The translations under genes were made by a program, and so were the position numbers. Below are positions 4,594-9,972 of a DNA stretch of 9,972 nt, in pieces; position 1 is the first letter of the stretch, and the number at the start of each line of letters is the position of its first letter. The notes under the pieces were generated by a model. That model ran no database searches, was not told the origin of the DNA, and was given only the letters and a program-made list of their open reading frames with translations. This stretch comes from Candidatus Omnitrophota bacterium (GTDB taxonomy: Bacteria > Omnitrophota > Gorgyraeia > Aquiviventales > Aquiviventaceae): NCBI GenBank assembly GCA_016206675.1, contig JACQRD010000008.1:1-9972 (forward strand), in the 5' to 3' direction.

Positions 4594-6660
4594 ATGAGGC
4601 GCATTTGGAATCCCCCCAACCCCTACCTCACCGAGCATCGTGACCTGCTAGGTGAGCCGCCCGTCGCCCAACTCGAAGTGTATGAGGATGAGGCCCGCTC
4701 CATCCTCTCTCATAATGACAGCCAGGACATCGGATTCCGCTGGAGCGTCAATCCGTATAGGGGCTGTTTTCATGCCTGTGCCTATTGCCTATCAGGTGAC
4801 ACGCCGATTTTAATGGCTGATGGACGCACGAAGCTGCTTGCTGATATTCGGGTAGGGGATGAGATCTACGGGATCGTCTTGCGCGGAAAATACCACCGCG
4901 TTGTTCAAACAACCGTCCTGGCTCACTGGACTGTCGTCGCCCCTGCGTACCGGATCACACTCGAGGATGGGACGCAGCTCATTGCAAGTGCCAACCATCG
5001 ATTTCTGACCACCCGAGGCTGGAAACACGTGACCGGCACAGAACAGGGACGAACCAGACGGCCCCACCTCACCGTGAACAATAAGCTTCTTGGCACGGGC
5101 TACTTCGCACACCCTCCCGAAGAGGATTCCGAATACCGACAGGGATATCTCTGCGGCATGATTCGAGGCGACGGGCTGCTGGCATCTTATGCCTACCCTG
5201 GACGGCGACGTACTACCGATACCCAATACCAATTTCGGCTCGCGCTGATCGATCTGGACGCACTGGCGAGAGCGCGCCGGTATCTCTTGGCATTCGAAGT
5301 TCCCACCCGAGAGTTCCTCTTCCAGCGAGCCACTGCTGGCTATCAACCCGTGTATGCCATCCGCACCAGCGCTCGCCTCCACGTCGAACGAGTGGGTGAA
5401 CTCATTCGGTGGCCGACGTCTCCTACAACCAACTGGTGCAAAGGGTTTCTGTCCGGTATCTTCGATGCGGAAGGCAGCTACAGCCGTGGGATCCTCCGCA
5501 TCTCCAACACGGATCCCGCCATCATTGCTGCTGTTACCGACAGCCTCCAGCGGTGCGATTTCGACGGCATCGTTGAAAGGCAACCAAGGAAGAAACCTAT
5601 ATACGCTGTGCGCATACGGGGCGGTCTCAAAGAACACCTCCGATTTTTCCAGACAGTCGATCCGGCCATTTCGAGAAAGAAGAATATCGCGAACCAGGCT
5701 ATTAAGAACCGTGCCCGCCTGCGTGTCTCCTCCATTGAAGCCCTTGGAGTTTCGCTGCCGCTTTTCGACATGACCACAGAGACGGGCAATTTCATCGCCA
5801 ACGGCGTCGTCAGCCACAATTGCTACGCTCGGCCGACGCATGAGTATTTCGGCCTGGGCGCTGGCACCGACTTCGAGCGCAAGATTTTCGTCAAGCGCAA
5901 CGCGCCGCAGCTGCTGGAAGAGGCATTTCGGCGGCCGTCGTGGCAAGGCGAGTTGATCGTCTTTTCCGGCGTGACGGACTGCTACCAGCCGCTCGAAGCC
6001 GCCTGGCGGCTGACGCAAGGCTGCTTGACGGTCTGCCTGGCATTCCGCAACCCGGCGGCGATCATCACGAAGTCGCTGCTTATCCGCCGCGACGCCGCGC
6101 TGCTGGCCGCACTCGCGCGCGAAGCGCGCGTCAGCGTCTCGCTTAGCATCCCGTTTCTCGATGAGGCCGCGGCGCGGGCGATTGAGCCGGGAGCTCCCAC
6201 CATCCGCCGGCGGTTTGAAACGATGCGCCTCCTGGCGGACGCCGGTGTGCCGGTGGGCATTGGGGTGGCCCCGGTCATTCCGGGCCTTAATGACGCCGAC
6301 ATCCCAGGATTGCTGAAGGAGGCGAAGCGTTGCGGTGCTTCGTTTGCGTTTCACACCCTGCTGCGCCTTCCGGGCAGCGTGCGCTCGGTGTTTCTGCATC
6401 GGCTGAAGCAAGCGCTGCCGCTGCGGGCAGCACGGGTGGAGCACCGGCTGCGGGAAGCGCGCGGGGGCGATCTCTACGACAGCCGCTTCGGACACCGCCA
6501 CGAAGGGCAGGGCACGTACTGGGAGGCGATCGAGCAGCTATGGGGGGTCTGGACGCAGCGGTTAGGGTTCAACGAAGCGGGCGATGTGCCGCCGCCTCTT
6601 TCGACGTTCAGGCGCCCTGAGGCGCCCTCGCCCCAGCTGGAATTTTCGTGGAAGGGCTAG
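4594..6660 (+). CDS. Intein-containing radical SAM protein, PA0069/Rv2578c-like (SplB-related)
   Basis: This is a 688-residue precursor. Removing the intein (residues 65-409) leaves a 343-residue radical SAM protein of the PA0069/Rv2578c type, a relative of spore photoproduct lyase whose own reaction is unknown. The N-terminal part ends with NPYRGCFHACAY. The C-terminal part starts CYARPTHEYFG, so splicing restores the CX3CX2C [4Fe-4S] motif (Cys58, Cys62, then Cys410). Further family hallmarks are SGVTDCYQPLE (458-468), AAIITKS (488-494), SVSLSIPFLDE (514-524), VPVGIGVAPVIPGLND (552-567), LLRLPGSV (589-596) and YDSRFGHRHEGQG (628-640). It should be cytosolic and bind S-adenosylmethionine. 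The ATG at 4594 is the only sensible start, but it lacks a clear ribosome-binding site and abuts a hairpin. It has its own consensus promoter. The unspliced protein cannot form the normal cluster site. Confidence 0.93.
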   Translation: MRRIWNPPNPYLTEHRDLLGEPPVAQLEVYEDEARSILSHNDSQDIGFRWSVNPYRGCFHACAYCLSGDTPILMADGRTKLLADIRVGDEIYGIVLRGKYHRVVQTTVLAHWTVVAPAYRITLEDGTQLIASANHRFLTTRGWKHVTGTEQGRTRRPHLTVNNKLLGTGYFAHPPEEDSEYRQGYLCGMIRGDGLLASYAYPGRRRTTDTQYQFRLALIDLDALARARRYLLAFEVPTREFLFQRATAGYQPVYAIRTSARLHVERVGELIRWPTSPTTNWCKGFLSGIFDAEGSYSRGILRISNTDPAIIAAVTDSLQRCDFDGIVERQPRKKPIYAVRIRGGLKEHLRFFQTVDPAISRKKNIANQAIKNRARLRVSSIEALGVSLPLFDMTTETGNFIANGVVSHNCYARPTHEYFGLGAGTDFERKIFVKRNAPQLLEEAFRRPSWQGELIVFSGVTDCYQPLEAAWRLTQGCLTVCLAFRNPAAIITKSLLIRRDAALLAALAREARVSVSLSIPFLDEAAARAIEPGAPTIRRRFETMRLLADAGVPVGIGVAPVIPGLNDADIPGLLKEAKRCGASFAFHTLLRLPGSVRSVFLHRLKQALPLRAARVEHRLREARGGDLYDSRFGHRHEGQGTYWEAIEQLWGVWTQRLGFNEAGDVPPPLSTFRRPEAPSPQLEFSWKG
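4786..5820 (+). mobile_element. Intein with LAGLIDADG homing endonuclease (345 aa)
   Basis: This is an in-frame protein intron, residues 65-409 of the precursor. Block A begins with the nucleophile Cys65 (CLSGDTPILMADGR, then VGDEIYG). Block B is TLEDGTQLIASANHRFLT with His135. The two dodecapeptide motifs of a LAGLIDADG endonuclease are YLCGMIRGDGLL (185-196, acidic Asp193) and GFLSGIFDAEGSY (284-296, Asp291). Block F is PLFDMTTETGNFIANG. Block G is VVSHN with His408-Asn409, followed by Cys410 as the +1 nucleophile. All the residues for class 1 splicing are present, except that block B has Ser132 where Thr is usual (SANH rather than TxxH). With both acidic motifs intact, the endonuclease may still be active and able to home. 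Hand counts of parts of it give about 50-62% GC, below the C-terminal extein. Inteins in this protein family have been recognised before, so the novelty lies in details. Confidence 0.92.
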
Positions 6661-6790
6661 CAGCGGGTGACACGGCGCCAGGGCCCCCATGCCGAATGCG
6701 GAAGGGGGATGGGGGGGGCAGAAGACTCGGATCTCAAGAATCCCCCACCGCTGAGGCGTGGGGGTGGCGCCGTGGCAGGACCCGCTGCCA
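6661..6790. terminator. Nested inverted repeats between convergent genes, likely bidirectional terminator
   Basis: The two flanking genes converge here. An outer stem pairs CAGCGGGT (6661-6668) with ACCCGCTG (6780-6787), continued by CACGGCGCCA (6671-6680) with TGGCGCCGTG (6765-6774), all perfect. Inside, CCCCCAC (6742-6748) pairs with GTGGGGG (6758-6764); read on the minus strand it is followed by ATTCTTGAG, a weak T-rich tail. TGGCAG/CTGCCA (6773-6778/6785-6790) can form a smaller hairpin just after the minus-strand stop. G-runs at 6704-6718 offer alternative pairings. The structure is seen; the termination role is inferred from position. Confidence 0.6.
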
Positions 6791-6792
6791 GA

Positions 6793-9700
6793 TTATGCGA
6801 GATCGATCTCAATGGCGGCAATGGCGCCGGCCCGGACCATCGCCGCGTACGGGGAAGGGATCACGCCGCCGGAAAACGTCATCGGGTTGCCTGAGCGCGG
6901 CCGCATCGTGATCATCGCCGGGGTCACACCCTTCGGGCCGAAGGTGGCACGGTGCTTGGGGTTGCGGTACGTTACGCGCGCCTGCCCGAGAAAGGTGAAT
7001 TCGAACGTCCCGCGCGCTGTGAACAGCTCCGCGGAGAGAATCGGCGCAAAACGCAGTGTGAGCTCGCCGCGGTCGTTGACCGCAAACGGCGCCTTGCCCG
7101 CCGTCATCCACAGCCACAGGTGCAGAAACTCCGCGGTGGCCCCGCTGAGGCGCGCGACAAACCCCCCGCCGTGCAGCGACGCATCCGCATAGGCGCTGCT
7201 GACCAGAAACGAGCTGTTTTCCAGCACGCTGCGGCCGTAGCGCGCCGGCGGCTGGAAGGGAATCAGTTGCTTGGGCAGCTGCTCGTAGTACTCCGCGTAG
7301 AGCCCGCTGCGCAGCAGCTCCAGCAGGTACTTGTACTCCATATGGAGCCAGATCGACTGATGCTCCAGCCAGCCGGGGTTGAAGATGCGGCACCGGCCGA
7401 TCTCTTCAGGCGCGGAGTCCAGCGACGCGCAGACGCGGTACATCGAGAGCTTCTTGTCGTAGAGCGCACTCTGCGTGACGGCGCGGTGCAGCCGCCGCGC
7501 GCGCTGCAGGTTGCGCTCAAGGCGCAGCGCATGGACCTGGCCGTTTAAGAACAGCGGCAGCGGATGGCGCTTCCAGGCCGTCGGCAGCATCCCGGCGGCG
7601 TCGCCGTCGCTGACCGTCGTGTGCGCCGTCACCTCATAGTAAAAGTAGCTGTGGTAGAGGCCCGAGGCCTTGTCGAACCCCTGCGCAATGCCGCGCTCCA
7701 CCTTCTCCAGCGCCCCGCGCAAGAATGCCACGAGCGCTTCGCGGGTCAAGGGCGCTTCGATGCCGGAGAAGCCGAGCTTCACCCGCAGGCGGTAGCGCTC
7801 CTTCGCCTCGGCACTCTTGGCCCAGTAGGCCGCCGCCTGCTCGCGCCAGAGCCCGTGCAGCGCCATGGACAGCTCGTGCAGCTCTTCCGGCACGGCGATC
7901 GAGGACGGAAGCTGCCTGGCGTCTTCGACGGCGCCCAACAGCCACTCGATCCAGCGCTTCAGCTCAAACGTCTCGCACAGCGACGAGCCCAGCAGGGCCG
8001 GCAGGCCGTTGAGCGCGTCATACCAGTTGGGCTTGTCCGCTTCCATGTCGATGCCGATGCCATCCGGATCGAACGAGGCCAGTTTGTTGGCGACGACGCA
8101 GAGCATCTTCACGATCAGCGTCGTGCGGTAGACCGGCCCCTGGCCCTGCTGGCTGCGAAGCACATGGGGCTCCTCGGCGCGGGAGCGGATCAGGGCCTCC
8201 TTCTCCGGATCTCTGGCCACGGCATGGAGCTGGCGCACAGCACCATGCACGAGCCGATAGCGCGCCGTCCGCGGCAGCACCACGTGGGCGTTGTCGTAGA
8301 ACGTGAAGGCTTGCCGGGCGAAGAGCAGCGCATCCCGACGCTCGGGATAGAGCGCGAGGAAGCTTTCCAGCAGGTCCAGGTTGTAGGTCCAGTGGTCGGT
8401 CCAAAATCCCTCGCTGTGTTCGGCGTCCTCCACCTCGCGCGACTGTTCCATCACGCGGTGCAGGACGGCCTCGGGGGATTCTCCGGTGTCCACTTGCCGG
8501 CGCTCCATCCGCCGCAACATTTCCCCCGGCGTAAAGGATTTGCCCAGCACCTCGCGCAGCACCGGCGGATTGAGCGCCTCCGGCGTCGGCACGTAGCGGG
8601 TGCCTTTGTAGACGAGCGGGTTGTAGCCGTCCGCCTGCAGCAGGTTGAAGAAGGTCACGATGTTCTGCTCGCCCACCTCGGGGGCGAACCAGGCGTCGTT
8701 GCGGCGGTTTTGGTTGACGTCGCGGTAGTTGGCGTTGCCTTGCGAGAAGTGGGTGGGGGGCACGACGAAAAAGTTGTAGTCCCGCTCCAGATCCCCGTGC
8801 TTGCGGGAGTAGACGTAGAGCACCTTGCGCCCGTTGCCGCGGCCCAACGTGACGGGGTGGCCCCCGCGCAGGAGGTTATCCAAGAAGGTCTGGCGGCAGT
8901 AGGCATCGAACTGCGGCGAGCGGCTCTTCGTGGCGACCGCATCGGTCAGGTGGCGGATCAAGGCGAAATTGTCGGCCGCCTTCGACGCAAAGAATCGAGG
9001 ATCGCGCATGGCCGGCAGGTGCGTGGTGACGTGCTCCGGCGAATCGGCATGGCCGAAGAGCGAGAACACCGTCTGCGTTGCGCCGGCCGTCAGCCGCACA
9101 CGCCCGTACCCCATGGCGCAGGGTGTTTTATCCTGCACCAGCTGCCGCCGCGGCGGCCGGAAGCCGCGTTCATAGAAGGCTTCAGGCGCGCTGAAGTCTT
9201 CCCGGCAGCCGAAGATCGCCGTCGGATCGACAAGGGGCTGCAGCGGCGTTGTCCGCCCGTTGACCTGCGAGGAGCCGACGTAAAAGTTGCCGGCGCGGAT
9301 GGGAATGACCTCCGGCCGGTCGGACGGCTCCACCTTCAACCGATAAAACGGGACCCCCTGATCGAGGTGATCCACGGTCACCCACGCCTCCATCGTCCGG
9401 CTCATGTGCTTGAGGAAGCTGTCGCGCATGCCGTGGGGGATGATGACGGGCAGGCCGTCGAGCAGCTCATAGGCCAGGGCCTTGCGGGAGCGGTTGGTGA
9501 TGGTCAGCACGCGCGCCAAGCCGGCGTACGGTTCGTGGGGGATCGTAAAGTAGTGGACGCCAACCTCCAACCCCAGCGCGCGGTGCGTCTCTTCCAACAT
9601 GAGGTCGGCCATGCGGATGCGCATCCGCTGCACGATCGGCGAGCGGCCGTTGGGAGCGGGTGACCGGAACGGTTCGTACCATCCCCCTCTTCCGCGCGAT

Positions 9701-9954
9701 GAAAACTTCAGGAAGGTGCGGAACCCCTGCCAAGGAGCCAGCCGGAAGGCGCGGTTGGCCGGCCGGAACTCCATGATGGGGTGGTCCTTATCCTGGATGC
9801 CGAAGCCGGCGATGGCTTGGCCGCGGTTGACGTAGAAGGCCCAAAGGGGGATACCCCAGAGCCCGGCGATGCCGGGCAGGAAGCTGGCAAACGCCCGGGC
9901 GCGGGCGTAGTCCTCGATGACGAATTCTTCGCCCTCTAAGCGGTACTTGACCAT
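6793..9954 (-). CDS. Large glycoside phosphorylase-like protein (GH94/GH149/GH161 group)
   Basis: This 1053-residue, probably cytosolic protein resembles the inverting beta-glycan phosphorylases often annotated as cellobiose phosphorylase (COG3459-like). The N-terminal third (about 1-330) looks like the beta-sandwich domain, followed by a helical (alpha/alpha)6 barrel (about 340-950) and a C-terminal beta region with short strands. Distinctive stretches are QGNANYRDVNQNRRND (405-420), ADGYNPLVYKG (441-451), EGFWTDHWTYNLDLLESF (515-532), and DKPNWYDALNGLPALLGSS (640-658). In the last, Asp646 aligns by eye with the WND catalytic acid of GH94. Such enzymes split beta-glucosidic bonds with phosphate, or make them from sugar phosphates. 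Its length exceeds classical GH94 (about 800), which favours a GH161-like or unclassified clade. No signal peptide or membrane helix is seen. The ATG is preceded by GAGGTGG at 9965-9959 with 4-base spacing. Fold assignment is fairly safe; substrate is unknown. Confidence 0.75.
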   Translation of the reverse strand: MVKYRLEGEEFVIEDYARARAFASFLPGIAGLWGIPLWAFYVNRGQAIAGFGIQDKDHPIMEFRPANRAFRLAPWQGFRTFLKFSSRGRGGWYEPFRSPAPNGRSPIVQRMRIRMADLMLEETHRALGLEVGVHYFTIPHEPYAGLARVLTITNRSRKALAYELLDGLPVIIPHGMRDSFLKHMSRTMEAWVTVDHLDQGVPFYRLKVEPSDRPEVIPIRAGNFYVGSSQVNGRTTPLQPLVDPTAIFGCREDFSAPEAFYERGFRPPRRQLVQDKTPCAMGYGRVRLTAGATQTVFSLFGHADSPEHVTTHLPAMRDPRFFASKAADNFALIRHLTDAVATKSRSPQFDAYCRQTFLDNLLRGGHPVTLGRGNGRKVLYVYSRKHGDLERDYNFFVVPPTHFSQGNANYRDVNQNRRNDAWFAPEVGEQNIVTFFNLLQADGYNPLVYKGTRYVPTPEALNPPVLREVLGKSFTPGEMLRRMERRQVDTGESPEAVLHRVMEQSREVEDAEHSEGFWTDHWTYNLDLLESFLALYPERRDALLFARQAFTFYDNAHVVLPRTARYRLVHGAVRQLHAVARDPEKEALIRSRAEEPHVLRSQQGQGPVYRTTLIVKMLCVVANKLASFDPDGIGIDMEADKPNWYDALNGLPALLGSSLCETFELKRWIEWLLGAVEDARQLPSSIAVPEELHELSMALHGLWREQAAAYWAKSAEAKERYRLRVKLGFSGIEAPLTREALVAFLRGALEKVERGIAQGFDKASGLYHSYFYYEVTAHTTVSDGDAAGMLPTAWKRHPLPLFLNGQVHALRLERNLQRARRLHRAVTQSALYDKKLSMYRVCASLDSAPEEIGRCRIFNPGWLEHQSIWLHMEYKYLLELLRSGLYAEYYEQLPKQLIPFQPPARYGRSVLENSSFLVSSAYADASLHGGGFVARLSGATAEFLHLWLWMTAGKAPFAVNDRGELTLRFAPILSAELFTARGTFEFTFLGQARVTYRNPKHRATFGPKGVTPAMITMRPRSGNPMTFSGGVIPSPYAAMVRAGAIAAIEIDLA

Positions 9955-9958
9955 CCCA

Positions 9959-9965
9959 CCACCTC
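9959..9965 (-). promoter_or_regulatory. Ribosome-binding site of the phosphorylase-like gene
   Basis: On the minus strand GAGGTGG lies 4 bases upstream of the ATG at 9954-9952. It supports that start. The window ends 7 bases beyond, so the promoter cannot be seen. Confidence 0.65.
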
Positions 9966-9972
9966 TTAGGGC

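Noticed and set aside
4810..6501. 563-residue open frame on the minus strand opposite the radical SAM/intein gene
   Set aside because: It spans both intein and extein, which have different histories; its product has no family resemblance; the plus-strand gene is unambiguous.
4594..6660. DNA photolyase / spore photoproduct lyase as the function
   Set aside because: The extein matches the PA0069/Rv2578c branch, which is only distantly related to SplB; DNA repair activity should not be assumed.
7564..9663. 699-residue open frame on the plus strand antisense to the phosphorylase-like gene
   Set aside because: It is a codon-phase shadow of a GC-rich gene: low-complexity Arg/Val/Gly/His-rich protein, no recognisable motif, and the opposite frame carries clear enzyme motifs and an RBS.

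Overview
This is a GC-rich window (hand counts of about 64-72% in ordinary coding stretches) with tightly packed genes. It comes from a Gram-negative bacterium: it encodes an ADP-heptose epimerase, an enzyme for the lipopolysaccharide inner core. The mix of genes (a CHASE-domain kinase with two stand-alone receivers, a very large phosphorylase-like sugar enzyme, an intein, and GGGTTCTG-type intergenic repeats) would fit an uncultivated environmental lineage such as Omnitrophota or a Nitrospirota/Methylomirabilota relative. That placement is a guess; the sequence does not prove a phylum.

Layout. (1) 1-479: a 60-residue unrecognised small protein (97-279) behind two ribosome-binding sites, then a 200-base gap with GGGTTCTG-type inverted repeats and a 12-bp tandem duplication. 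(2) 480-4519, plus strand: a compact run of hldD (ADP-L-glycero-D-manno-heptose 6-epimerase), a CHASE-PAS-HisKA-HATPase membrane sensor kinase, and two single-domain response regulators. Gaps are 6 bases, a 1-base overlap and 15 bases, so one transcription unit is likely. (3) 4520-4593: a short but dense regulatory region with a perfect-consensus sigma70 promoter (TTGACA, 17 bases, TATAAT), a palindrome inside the spacer, and a perfect 17-bp inverted repeat ending two bases before the next start codon. (4) 4594-6660, plus strand: a radical SAM protein of the PA0069/Rv2578c type (SplB-related, COG1533-like) interrupted in frame by a 345-residue intein with a LAGLIDADG homing endonuclease. The intein sits exactly at the third cysteine of the CX3CX2C iron-sulfur motif. 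(5) 6661-6792: a convergent intergenic region of nested inverted repeats, probably a bidirectional terminator. (6) 9954-6793, minus strand: a 1053-residue protein resembling the inverting beta-glycan phosphorylases (GH94/GH149/GH161 group).

How the genes work together. The kinase and two receivers should form a phosphotransfer module without a DNA-binding output in this window, possibly co-expressed with envelope heptose synthesis. The radical SAM gene has its own strong promoter, which appears to be under operator control, and its active site can only be assembled after protein splicing. The phosphorylase-like gene is independent and points toward the others.

The most remarkable item is the intein-split radical SAM active site together with its unusually structured promoter. 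I saw no CRISPR array, tRNA, rRNA, transposase or prophage gene.
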